This document shows positions 1 through 5,980 of a stretch of 5,980 nucleotides of DNA, one piece after another. Source of the stretch: JBDSLU01 sp039916225 (GTDB lineage Bacteria > Acidobacteriota > Vicinamibacteria > Vicinamibacterales > Vicinamibacteraceae); the NCBI GenBank assembly GCA_039916225.1, contig JBDSLU010000317.1, positions 1 to 5,980 of the forward strand, in the 5' to 3' direction. A program made the translations under genes and the position numbers. Under the pieces are notes generated by a model that worked only from the letters and a program-made list of their open reading frames with translations, was not told the DNA's origin and ran no database searches. The number at the start of each line of letters is the position of its first letter. Positions within the stretch are counted from its first letter, which is position 1.

Positions 1-1
1 C

Positions 2-1153
2 GGCCTGCCCACCATCGTCGTCACCAACGGCGATGCGCCGGTCGCCGAAGCGGTCGTGTCGATGGTGCTGCCGCCGAGCCTCGTCGGCGAGAGCTTCGTC
101 GTGCGCGGCGACGAGGACGACGAGGCGGTCGTCACGCAGATCCTGCGCGATCGCACGCTCGCCTTCGTCGTCCGCGATCTGGCGCCGCGCGAGGTTCGCC
201 GCCTGCGCCTCGAGCCGGCACTCGATCGGCGCATCGTCGGACCGATGATGGCGCGCGAGCGCCTGGACGGCGTCGACCTCTCGATCGATGGGCGGCCCGT
301 CGCGACCTATCGGACGCAACCGGCGCTGTCGCTCGCCGACGGCCCGTCGACCGTCGGCGGCCGCGGCGGCTACCTGCATCCACTGCGGACGCCGGCCGGC
401 CGCATCGTCACCGACGACGACGTGCCGGAGCGGCCGGACCAGCGCGGCCTGTGGTCGGCGTGGGGCGCCACGCGCGTCAACGGACGGACGCCGGACTTCT
501 GGCACACGGCGCTCGGGACCGGGGCCGTCGAGTTCGAGGGCGTGCTGGGCGCATGGTCCGGGCCGGTCGTCGCCGGCTTTCGCGCCCGGCACCGGGCCGT
601 CGATCGCACGGTCCGTCCGCCCCTGACCGCCGAGATCGAGACCTGGGACGTCACCCTGCCGGCCCTCGGCCAGGTCGGCCCACGGCATCGCGTCCTCGAC
701 CTGACGATCCGCCACGAGGTCGTGATCGCACAGCCGATCGTGGTCGCGGCCGCTGCCTACGGCGGGCTCGGGCTGCGCGGACCACGAGCGTGGCACGGCA
801 GCACGGGGATGGCGGTCCTGACGTCCGAGGGACGAACGCGGCGGACCGCGTCGCGATCGCGGGCGCGCTGGGTCGCCATGGTCGGCCTCGTCGGCGGAAG
901 CAACGCCGGCGTCGCCATCCTCGATCACCCCGACAACCTGCGGCATCCGCAGCCGCTGTTCGTCGACGCCTGGCAGCCGTTCCTGAGCCTGGCGCCGATG
1001 CAGACCGGCGCGTTGACGCTGTCTCCCGGGCAGGAGGTGCCGCTGCGCTACCGGATCGTCACCTTCGACGGCTTCCCCGATCGCGCCTGGCTGGAGCGCC
1101 TGTGGCAGGCCTATGCGCATCCGCCGCGCGCGGCGATCGTGCTGACGCCGTGA
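2..1153 (+). CDS. DUF6807 (PmoA-like) family protein, 5'-truncated
   Basis: This is the C-terminal part (383 codons plus a TGA stop) of a gene entering from the left; the frame is already open at base 2, so the GTG at 56 is not a supported start. I recognise the DUF6807 family (PF14100, labelled 'methane oxygenase PmoA' in databases although it is unrelated to particulate methane monooxygenase). Signals are GGYLHPLRTPAG at about 362-397, RGLWSAWG at 443-466, VNG...DFW at 476-502, and a closing block with HPDNLRHP (926-949), LRYRIVTFDG (1043-1072) and an aromatic LERLWQAY (1091-1114). A beta-rich stretch of about 100 residues precedes this domain. The biochemical role of the family is not established; members commonly sit next to Gfo/Idh/MocA oxidoreductases and DUF1080 proteins, as here, which points to carbohydrate metabolism. 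The usual histidine-rich motif before RGL is changed (see findings). The gene converges on the permease gene, with 24 bp between stops. Confidence 0.8.
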   Translation, partial: GLPTIVVTNGDAPVAEAVVSMVLPPSLVGESFVVRGDEDDEAVVTQILRDRTLAFVVRDLAPREVRRLRLEPALDRRIVGPMMARERLDGVDLSIDGRPVATYRTQPALSLADGPSTVGGRGGYLHPLRTPAGRIVTDDDVPERPDQRGLWSAWGATRVNGRTPDFWHTALGTGAVEFEGVLGAWSGPVVAGFRARHRAVDRTVRPPLTAEIETWDVTLPALGQVGPRHRVLDLTIRHEVVIAQPIVVAAAAYGGLGLRGPRAWHGSTGMAVLTSEGRTRRTASRSRARWVAMVGLVGGSNAGVAILDHPDNLRHPQPLFVDAWQPFLSLAPMQTGALTLSPGQEVPLRYRIVTFDGFPDRAWLERLWQAYAHPPRAAIVLTP

Positions 1154-1177
1154 GCGCGCGCGGAGGCGCCGACCGGG

Positions 1178-2383
1178 CTACTTCGTGACGCTGGCCGCCT
1201 GGCGTTCGTTGAACGCCGCGGCGAAGAGCAGCAGCACGGCGCCGGCCATCGCCGCCGGCACCAGCCACAGCTTGGTCCAGTCGTGCGGAATGGCGCCCTC
1301 GATACGGTAGGCGTTCGCGACCAGCCCCGACAGGTACGAGCCGATGAACATGCCGACGCCGAGCGTGACGAAGGCGATGAAGCCCTGGGCCGCGCCCCGA
1401 ATCGCCGCCGGCGCGCGCTTGTCGACGTAGATCTGGCCGGTGACGAAGAAGAAGTCGTAGCAGATGCCGTGCAGGATGATGCCGGCGTAGAGCATCCACA
1501 CCAGCGGACCGGTGTTGCCGTAGGCGAACAGCACGTAGCGCAGCGTCCACGCCAGCATGCCGATCAGCAGCATCTTCTTGATGCCCAGGCGCGCGAAGAC
1601 GAACGGCATCACCAGCAGGAAGCCGATCTCCGACATCTGCCCGAACGTCATCTTGCTCTCGACGTTGGTCATGCCCGCTTCGGTGAGGAACGTCGCCGTC
1701 AGCGCGTAGTAGAACTGCAGCGGGATCGAGACCAGGAACGAGCCGAGGACGAAGACCGCGAAGGTGCGGTCCTTGAGGAGCGCCAGCGCATCGAGGCCGA
1801 GGACGTCGCGGGCCTTGATGCCGCCGGCCCGCCGCGACGGCGGCGTGTGCGGCAGCGTCAGGCTGTAGACGCCGAGCACGGCCGAGGCCACGGCGGCCAC
1901 CTTGAACATGCCGGCGCTCTGCCCCAGGCCGAGGAAGGTGATGGTGAAGCCGGCGATGATCCACGAGATCGTCCCCAGCACCCGGATGCCCGGGAAGTCG
2001 CGGCCCGGGTCGCTCACGTGATGGAACGAGAGCGAGTTGGCCAGCGCCAGCGTCGGCATGTAGCAGAGCGTGTAGGCGATCAGGATCGTGTAGAACGAGC
2101 TGAACTGCGTCTGGCTGGACAGCCACCACAGCAACCCGGCGCCGGCCAGGTGCAGCGTCGCCAGCACCCGCTCGGTCGGGAAGAAGCGATCGGCCACCAT
2201 GCCGACGAAGAACGGCGAGATGATCGCGGCCAGCGCCGTGGTCCCGTAGGCCAGCCCGTTCTGCGGGTCGGAGAAGCCGGCCGTCTTCGTCAGGTAGGGG
2301 CCCATCGTCACGTACCACGACCCCCAGACGAAGTACTGGAGGAACATCAGGAGCGAGAGCTGGACGCGGACGGTCGGCGACAT
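1178..2383 (-). CDS. MFS transporter, nucleoside:H+ symporter (NupG/XapB-like) family
   Basis: A 401-residue inner-membrane permease with about 12 hydrophobic segments (approximately residues 8-28, 45-66, 74-90, 97-118, 133-153, 160-178, 207-228, 246-265, 270-287, 293-316, 329-354, 370-391). It follows the E. coli NupG pattern closely as I recall it: FLQYFVWGSW near the N terminus (14-23), YMPTLALANSLSF (108-120), DFPGIRVLGTI (129-139), LGLDALALLKDR (195-206), a GIKK...AWTLRYVLFAYG block (267-289), and the HGICYDFFFVTGQIYVDK loop (305-322). Length is normal for the family. The ATG at 2383 starts directly before the first membrane segment; there is no strong Shine-Dalgarno, only a weak GGA. 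NupG takes up nucleosides with protons, but in this operon of sugar oxidoreductases the substrate may be a sugar or keto-sugar (inference). It is the last gene of the minus-strand cluster, 73 bp after DUF1080. Confidence 0.88.
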   Translation of the reverse strand: MSPTVRVQLSLLMFLQYFVWGSWYVTMGPYLTKTAGFSDPQNGLAYGTTALAAIISPFFVGMVADRFFPTERVLATLHLAGAGLLWWLSSQTQFSSFYTILIAYTLCYMPTLALANSLSFHHVSDPGRDFPGIRVLGTISWIIAGFTITFLGLGQSAGMFKVAAVASAVLGVYSLTLPHTPPSRRAGGIKARDVLGLDALALLKDRTFAVFVLGSFLVSIPLQFYYALTATFLTEAGMTNVESKMTFGQMSEIGFLLVMPFVFARLGIKKMLLIGMLAWTLRYVLFAYGNTGPLVWMLYAGIILHGICYDFFFVTGQIYVDKRAPAAIRGAAQGFIAFVTLGVGMFIGSYLSGLVANAYRIEGAIPHDWTKLWLVPAAMAGAVLLLFAAAFNERQAASVTK

Positions 2384-2456
2384 CGGCAGTATCCGGAAAA
2401 AGAGGGTTGACCGCGACGAAGCGGCGTGCCGAAAGCAACGCCGCGAAGGCGGGAGC
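2384..2456 (-). other. Intercistronic spacer with stem-loop between DUF1080 and permease genes
   Basis: This 73-bp gap is the only sizeable non-coding stretch inside the minus-strand cluster. Bases 2421-2429 (GCGGCGTGC) and 2435-2444 (GCAACGCCGC) form an inverted repeat: a GC-rich stem of about 7 bp, then a one-base bulge and two more G-C pairs closing on a 5-nt loop. On the minus strand the stem is followed, about 19 nt later, by CTCTTTTT (2404-2397). The T-run is too far from the stem for a textbook rho-independent terminator. A processing or stabilising hairpin, or partial attenuation of the permease, is possible. I see no convincing -35/-10 promoter. Confidence 0.4.
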
Positions 2457-3197
2457 TTACTTCAGGGCCCGCACCTTGATGTTCTTGAAGGCGACCTCGT
2501 CGCCGTGGGCCTGGAGACCCAGGCGGCCGGCCTTGGCCGTGCCGTAGGCGGGCCACGCCTTGAACTTGCTGGCCGCGACCTGGGCCTTCCACTTCTCCGA
2601 CCCCAGCTCGTAGGTGACGACCTTGGTGCCGTTCAGCCAGTGCTCGACGTGCCCGCCCTTGACGATCAGGCGGGCGCTGTTCCACTCGCCGGCCGGCTTG
2701 CAGGCCGACGCGGGCGTCGGCGGGTCGAGGGCGTAGTTGGCGCCGCAGAAGCGATCCGGCCCGTTCTTGGCGTCCGGGTGACCGTCGTTGTCGATCACCT
2801 GGAACTCGGGCGCGCTGTGGTAAATCGGCTCGCCCTTGGCCTCGACGCCGCGGTAGAAGACGCCGCTGTTGCCGTTCTTGGCGACCTTGAAGTCGACGGC
2901 GAGCTCGAAGTCGCCGAACTCGTCGACGCTGACGAGATCGCTCCCCGGCCCTTTCGCCGCCGCGATCGCACCGTCGGCGACCGACCAGTTCGCCGGGATG
3001 CCGGTGCCGTTGTTGGCGCGCCACTTGTCGATGGTCTTGCCATCGAACAGGAGCTGCCAGCCGGCGGTCTTTTCGGCGGCGGTCAGCGTGTTGTCGGCGG
3101 ACTGCCCGTACAGTGCGGGCGCGATGGCGAGCGTGGCGGCGACGACGGCGGCCGTGGCAAGCCCGGCCTGGAGCGAACGATAGCGGACCAATGTCAT
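2457..3197 (-). CDS. Exported DUF1080 protein (3-keto-disaccharide hydrolase-like)
   Basis: A 246-residue protein with an N-terminal signal peptide (basic start MTLVRYRSLQ, hydrophobic core about 11-29, likely cleavage near residues 31-34 around YGQSA), so it probably acts in the periplasm or at the surface. The rest is one DUF1080 domain (PF06439), a concanavalin-like jelly-roll: GWQLLFDGKTIDKW (46-59), FELAVDFKV (97-105), NSGVFYRG (110-117), EFQVIDNDGHPD (131-142), EWNSARLIVKGGHVEHWLNG (171-190) and closing AGRLGLQAHGDEVAFKNIKVR (223-243). Family members are linked to glycoside cleavage through 3-keto intermediates, working with Gfo/Idh/MocA dehydrogenases. The ATG at 3197 is chosen because it overlaps the ApbE stop as ATGA, has GAGGAA (3207-3202) four bases upstream, and is followed at once by the signal peptide. 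The open frame runs further upstream to 3605, but that part is arginine-rich antisense-like sequence inside ApbE. Confidence 0.92.
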   Translation of the reverse strand: MTLVRYRSLQAGLATAAVVAATLAIAPALYGQSADNTLTAAEKTAGWQLLFDGKTIDKWRANNGTGIPANWSVADGAIAAAKGPGSDLVSVDEFGDFELAVDFKVAKNGNSGVFYRGVEAKGEPIYHSAPEFQVIDNDGHPDAKNGPDRFCGANYALDPPTPASACKPAGEWNSARLIVKGGHVEHWLNGTKVVTYELGSEKWKAQVAASKFKAWPAYGTAKAGRLGLQAHGDEVAFKNIKVRALK

Positions 3198-4375
3198 GGG
3201 GTTCCTCGAAGCGTGATGGCGGAGATAGGCCGGGCGATGGCCGGCCAGTGGATCGAGTGCTGCGCGACCGTCGCGCCGGTGGCGTCGACGCGCTGCCAGA
3301 GCGCCTGCGCCCCCGGCGGCCTGGCAGCGAGAGGCGGCGCGCCGTGATGGTGCGCGCCGGAGTCGCGCGGACCGCGAACGGTGTCGAGCAAGCGAGCGCC
3401 GGCCTCGGCGTCGAGGATGCCGAGCGCGGTACTGACGGCGTCGGCGTCGATGCCGCGGGCCGCGACCACGCTGGTCGCGGTGCGGCCGGTCACCGGCCAG
3501 CCACTGCGCAGATCGATGACGTGCGACCGGCGGACGCCGTCGACGGTCATCCACTGCTCGGCGTCGCCGGACGTGGAGACCGCGGCCCGCACCAGCGCGA
3601 TCCAATGCGGTTCCGCCGCGCCGGCGGCATCAGCGGAGGCGGCGCCCAGGCGCGGAATGGCGACGGTCCAGGCCAGCTGTCCGGGCGGCGGATCGCCGGC
3701 GACGATGTCACCGCCGATGGCGACGAGGGCGGCGCCGGTGCCGCGCGCGCGCAGGACGCGCAGCGCTTCGTCGGCGGCGTAACCCTTGGCGATGCCGCCG
3801 GGATCGAACTCGAGGCCGGGCGCGGTCAGCGTGGCCGTCCGGCGGCGCGGATCGAGCCGCACCTTGGCGAAGCCGCCGGCGGCGCGCGCCTCGGCAACGA
3901 CGGCGGCATCGGGCCACGCGTTGACGCGGCGGGCCCGCCGCCACAGGTGTGTCAGGCGCCCGGCCGTGACGTCGAAGGCGCCGTCGGTGCGCCGGGCCAG
4001 GGCCTCGGACGAGGCGAGCACGGCGAACAGATCGTCGCTGACGGGCACCGCGACGCCGACGGCGGCGCGCGAGAGCGCGGCGACTTCGCTGTCGTCGCGA
4101 TAGTCGCTGAGGCGCGCGTCGAGGTCGTCGATGCGCGCAAACGCGGCCGCCGCGGCAGCGTCGCCGGCCGGTCGCGAGTCGGCGTAGAGGACGATGCGGA
4201 CGAGCGTGCCCATGTGGGGCGCGCTCGTCTCGACACGAATCGGTGCCGTCCCCGGCGCAGCCCCGAAGATGGACGGCTCGAAGGCTGGCACGAGCGTGAG
4301 CGCAGCGATCGCGGCGACCCCGCGCAGCCCGCCCGCGGCGGTGCTGAGGGCACCGCCGCCAACCCATGCTGTCAC
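3194..4375 (-). CDS. apbE: FAD:protein FMN transferase (ApbE family)
   Basis: Starting at GTG 4375 this gives 393 residues, a little longer than typical ApbE. The enzyme transfers FMN from FAD to a Ser/Thr of a target protein and is normally exported. Visible motifs: PHMGTLVRI (53-61), a helix ending in DDLDARLSDYRDDSEV (83-98), TDGAFDVTAG (130-139), FDPGGIAKGYAAD (190-202), AIGGDI (219-224), VSTSGD (266-271), SHVIDLRSG (284-292) and DADAVSTA (310-317), whose Asp312 and Thr316 match the usual Mg2+ site. A hydrophobic stretch at about 17-32 could be a signal peptide or anchor; there is no lipobox Cys. A proline/histidine-rich insert with HHH (3344-3352) sits before the last strand. I chose GTG 4375 because it overlaps the upstream stop as GTGA; an in-frame GTG at 4423 would add 16 low-complexity residues, and neither has a clear Shine-Dalgarno. 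It is coupled to the oxidoreductase upstream and DUF1080 downstream. No acceptor protein is evident in the window. Confidence 0.9.
   Translation of the reverse strand: MTAWVGGGALSTAAGGLRGVAAIAALTLVPAFEPSIFGAAPGTAPIRVETSAPHMGTLVRIVLYADSRPAGDAAAAAAFARIDDLDARLSDYRDDSEVAALSRAAVGVAVPVSDDLFAVLASSEALARRTDGAFDVTAGRLTHLWRRARRVNAWPDAAVVAEARAAGGFAKVRLDPRRRTATLTAPGLEFDPGGIAKGYAADEALRVLRARGTGAALVAIGGDIVAGDPPPGQLAWTVAIPRLGAASADAAGAAEPHWIALVRAAVSTSGDAEQWMTVDGVRRSHVIDLRSGWPVTGRTATSVVAARGIDADAVSTALGILDAEAGARLLDTVRGPRDSGAHHHGAPPLAARPPGAQALWQRVDATGATVAQHSIHWPAIARPISAITLRGTP
3202..3207 (-). promoter_or_regulatory. Shine-Dalgarno of the DUF1080 gene
   Basis: GAGGAA on the minus strand lies four bases before the ATG at 3197, inside the last codons of apbE. 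It fixes the DUF1080 start against the much longer open frame and, with the ATGA overlap, indicates translation coupled to ApbE. Confidence 0.6.
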
Positions 4376-5565
4376 TCGGTCACGCCCGGCATCGGCACCG
4401 GCGGCATCGGCAGCGCCCCCCACTCGAGGGTCTTCGGCATCAGGCTCGGCATCGCCAGCGCCTGTTCCCAGGTCACGACGCCACCCTGGTAGGCGGCCTC
4501 GCGGCCGAGGATGCCGGCCAGCGAGCTCTCGGCGATCTGCTTCAGCTCGTTGAGCGGCGTGCCGGCGCGCAGGCTCTCGATCAGGTGCGTGTGCTCGGTG
4601 ACGTAGGCGTCGTTGATCTCACCCTCGAGCGTCCACGGCTTCTCGCCGGTGATGTAGAACTTCGGCAGGATGAAGGCGCGGCCCTTGGTCCCGATGACCT
4701 CGTTGGCCACCTTCTTGTCGGTGTTGTCCTGCTGGCGCGTGAACATCGAGACGTGGACGCCGTTCGGGTACTCGTAGTCGATGGCGAAGTGGTCGTAGAT
4801 GTGGCCCCACTCCGGCCCGGTGCGCACCTGCCGGCCGCCGGTAGCGACGGCCTTCACCGGGTTGCCGCGCATGATCCAGTTGAGCGCGTCGACGTTGTGC
4901 ACCGCCTGCTCGACGATGTGATCGCCGGACAGCCAGGTGTAGTAGAGCCAGTTGCGCATCTGGTTCTCGAGGTCGCTCCACTCCGGCTGCCGCTCTTTCC
5001 GCCACAGCATCGAGGTGTTGTACCAACCCATCAGGCCGACGATGTCGCCGATCTGCCCATCGTGGACGCGCTTGATCGATTCGAGATAGCCGGTGTGATG
5101 GCGATAGATGGTGCCGGCGACCAGGCCGAGCCCTTTCTTCTTCATCTCCTCGAACGACTCGAGACAGCTGCGGACGCCGGCGCCGTCGACCGCGACCGGC
5201 TTCTCCGCGAAGATGTGCTTGCCAGCCGCCACCGCCGCCTTGATGTGACCGGCCCGGAAGGCGGGCGGCGTGGCGAAGATGACGTAGTTGACGTCGGTCG
5301 CCAGCAGCTTCTGGTAGGCGTCGAGGCCGACGAAGCAGCGATCGTCGGTGACGGCGAACTTGTCGCCGAGACGGCCGGCGAGGATGGTCCGCGATTCGTC
5401 GAGGCGATCCTTGAAGGCGTCGGCCATGGCGACGATGCGGACGCCCGGCGCGGAGTCCACCACGTTGCGGGCGGCCCCGGTGCCGCGCCCGCCGCAGCCG
5501 ACCAGGCCGACCTTGATCTCGTCGCTTCCCTGCGCCCAGGCTCCGAACAATGGGTTCGCGCTCAT
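4372..5565 (-). CDS. Gfo/Idh/MocA family oxidoreductase (paralogue 1)
   Basis: A 397-residue NAD(P)-dependent oxidoreductase. The Rossmann part opens with KVGLVGCGGRGTG (18-30, dinucleotide loop GCGGRG 23-28) and includes VIFATPPAFRAGHI (95-108) and KHIFAEKP (116-123), the conserved Lys-Pro of the family. The C-terminal alpha/beta domain has SGDHIVEQAVHNVDALNW (213-230), whose His223 fits the family's catalytic position, then NGVHVSMFTRQQ (268-279), GREAAYQGG (354-362) and a tail PPVPMPGVTE (388-397). Substrate cannot be told; a sugar or sugar derivative is likely, and some relatives are NAD-dependent glycosidases (GH109-like). The ATG at 5565 is preferred over the in-frame GTG at 5589 because GAGG (5574-5571) sits five bases ahead and the upstream gene ends at 5573, leaving a 7-bp gap. 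No signal peptide is seen. The residues before the Rossmann fold (GAWAQGSDEIKVG) resemble the end of a Tat leader seen in many relatives. The stop overlaps the ApbE start. Confidence 0.93.
   Translation of the reverse strand: MSANPLFGAWAQGSDEIKVGLVGCGGRGTGAARNVVDSAPGVRIVAMADAFKDRLDESRTILAGRLGDKFAVTDDRCFVGLDAYQKLLATDVNYVIFATPPAFRAGHIKAAVAAGKHIFAEKPVAVDGAGVRSCLESFEEMKKKGLGLVAGTIYRHHTGYLESIKRVHDGQIGDIVGLMGWYNTSMLWRKERQPEWSDLENQMRNWLYYTWLSGDHIVEQAVHNVDALNWIMRGNPVKAVATGGRQVRTGPEWGHIYDHFAIDYEYPNGVHVSMFTRQQDNTDKKVANEVIGTKGRAFILPKFYITGEKPWTLEGEINDAYVTEHTHLIESLRAGTPLNELKQIAESSLAGILGREAAYQGGVVTWEQALAMPSLMPKTLEWGALPMPPVPMPGVTE
4388..4413. repeat. Coding repeat, copy 1 (tail of Gfo/Idh/MocA paralogue 1)
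   Basis: These 26 bases match 5592-5617 at 24 of 26 positions. They encode the LPMPPVPMPG tail. This is a trace of paralogy or of constraint on the tail rather than a mobile repeat. Confidence 0.6.
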
Positions 5566-5570
5566 GTCAG

Positions 5571-5574
5571 CCTC
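5571..5574 (-). promoter_or_regulatory. Shine-Dalgarno of Gfo/Idh/MocA paralogue 1
   Basis: GAGG on the minus strand overlaps the TGA of paralogue 2 and sits five bases before the ATG at 5565. It decides the start in favour of 5565 and suggests that ribosomes ending on paralogue 2 re-initiate here. Confidence 0.55.
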
Positions 5575-5980
5575 AGTTCGTGGTGCCACCGGGCATCGGC
5601 ACCGGGGGCGTCGGCAGGTTGGCCGACAGGTCGATGGACGGCGGCGCCAGCACCGTCGTGCTGTTGACGACGTCGTCGAAGGTCACCACCTTGCCGGTGT
5701 AGGCGGCCTCGCGGCCCATGATCGCCGACGCAGTCGACTCGGTGACCCACTTCAGCTCGCTGAGCGGCTCGCCCTTGCGGATCGAGGCGATGAAGTCGGT
5801 GTGCTCCTGCTGATAGGGATCCAGTTCCTTGCGCTTGATGGCGCCGCCGTCGAAGGCGTTGGGCCCAGTGATCTTATAGTCGTTGACCTGGCAGGTGCCC
5901 TTGCTCCCGACCAGCGCCTCGGACACGCTACCCGCGGTGCCCTGCTGCTGGCGGCACATGCTGAACATGTGGACACCGTT
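5573..5980 (-). CDS. Gfo/Idh/MocA family oxidoreductase (paralogue 2), N-terminus outside window
   Basis: Only the last 135 residues are present; the frame is open through the right edge, so the ATG at 5968 is internal. It aligns along its whole visible length with the C-terminal domain of paralogue 1: NGVH then RQQ, a GSKG/GTKG turn, YKITG/FYITG, EHTDFIASIRKGEPLSELK against EHTHLIESLRAGTPLNELK, GREAAYTGKVVT against GREAAYQGGVVT, and the tail PTPPVPMPGGTTN. Dinucleotide-binding and catalytic motifs lie outside the window, so activity cannot be judged. It is the most upstream visible gene of the minus-strand cluster and ends 7 bp before paralogue 1. The two probably arose by tandem duplication and diverged. 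Confidence 0.88.
   Translation of the reverse strand, partial: NGVHMFSMCRQQQGTAGSVSEALVGSKGTCQVNDYKITGPNAFDGGAIKRKELDPYQQEHTDFIASIRKGEPLSELKWVTESTASAIMGREAAYTGKVVTFDDVVNSTTVLAPPSIDLSANLPTPPVPMPGGTTN
5592..5617. repeat. Coding repeat, copy 2 (tail of Gfo/Idh/MocA paralogue 2)
   Basis: The second copy of the 26-base match with 4388-4413, with two mismatches and in the same orientation. It encodes LPTPPVPMPG near the end of paralogue 2. Confidence 0.6.

Noticed and set aside
1154..1177. Possible bidirectional terminator between the convergent genes.
   Set aside because: Only a short GGCGCC palindrome is seen, with no adequate stem and no T-run.
1059..2438. Minus-strand open frame of 459 codons overlapping the permease gene in another frame.
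   Set aside because: Arg/Ala/Gly/His-rich product and no membrane pattern; the permease frame carries twelve clean hydrophobic segments and NupG motifs.
3269..3286. DATGAT near the ApbE C-terminus, reminiscent of the flavinylation target motif (self-modification?).
   Set aside because: The spacing is one residue short of D-x-x-S/T-G-A-T, and the place matches the ordinary last strand of ApbE proteins (usually V-D-A-D-G-like), so it is probably chance.
3344..3352. HHH run in the ApbE insert as a possible metal site.
   Set aside because: Three histidines in a proline/alanine-rich loop with no partner ligands; not enough to claim a site.
3198..3605. N-terminal extension of the DUF1080 frame (136 codons upstream of the chosen ATG).
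   Set aside because: Arginine-rich and inside ApbE; the internal ATG at 3197 has a Shine-Dalgarno, a signal peptide and an ATGA overlap.
3113..4492. Plus-strand open frame of 459 codons opposite ApbE.
   Set aside because: The translation is Arg/Gly/Ala-rich without domain signals and lies wholly over ApbE and neighbouring gene ends; a GC-bias shadow.
4366..5667. Long plus-strand open frame (433 codons) opposite Gfo/Idh/MocA paralogue 1.
   Set aside because: It is antisense to a clear family member; its product is a V/D/L/A/G-rich low-complexity sequence with no recognisable domain, as expected in high-GC DNA.

Overview
The window is high-GC (roughly two thirds G+C by eye) bacterial DNA, almost fully coding. 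It holds six genes or gene parts and no RNA genes, mobile elements or CRISPR arrays. The set (a DUF6807 'PmoA-like' protein, a NupG-type MFS permease, an exported DUF1080 protein, an ApbE flavin transferase and two tandem Gfo/Idh/MocA oxidoreductases) with very GC-biased codon use is what I would expect from a carbohydrate-degrading Acidobacteriota of the Vicinamibacteria type. A Planctomycetota or related soil/sediment lineage is also possible. No marker gene is present, so taxonomy is inference.

Layout: the plus strand carries only the 3' part of one gene (2-1153, DUF6807), cut by the left edge. Everything else is on the minus strand and looks like one operon read right to left: Gfo/Idh/MocA paralogue 2 (C-terminal 135 residues only, cut by the right edge), Gfo/Idh/MocA paralogue 1 (5565-4372), ApbE (4375-3194), DUF1080 (3197-2457), then a 73-bp spacer with a stem-loop and the MFS permease (2383-1178). 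The first four genes are packed very tightly: a 7-bp gap, a 4-bp GTGA overlap and a 4-bp ATGA overlap, which suggests translational coupling. The permease converges on the DUF6807 gene with only 24 bp between stops.

Working model (inference): this is a sugar or glycoside catabolic operon. Gfo/Idh/MocA enzymes oxidise or epimerise sugars with NAD(P). DUF1080 (PF06439) proteins are linked to cleavage of 3-keto-glycosides, and the permease would import the product. ApbE is the odd member: it attaches FMN covalently to partner proteins or electron carriers outside the cytoplasm, and no obvious acceptor protein is in the window. Its coupling to both neighbours is the most intriguing point here. 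I do not see a wholly novel system; most genes are recognisable family members in an uncommon combination.
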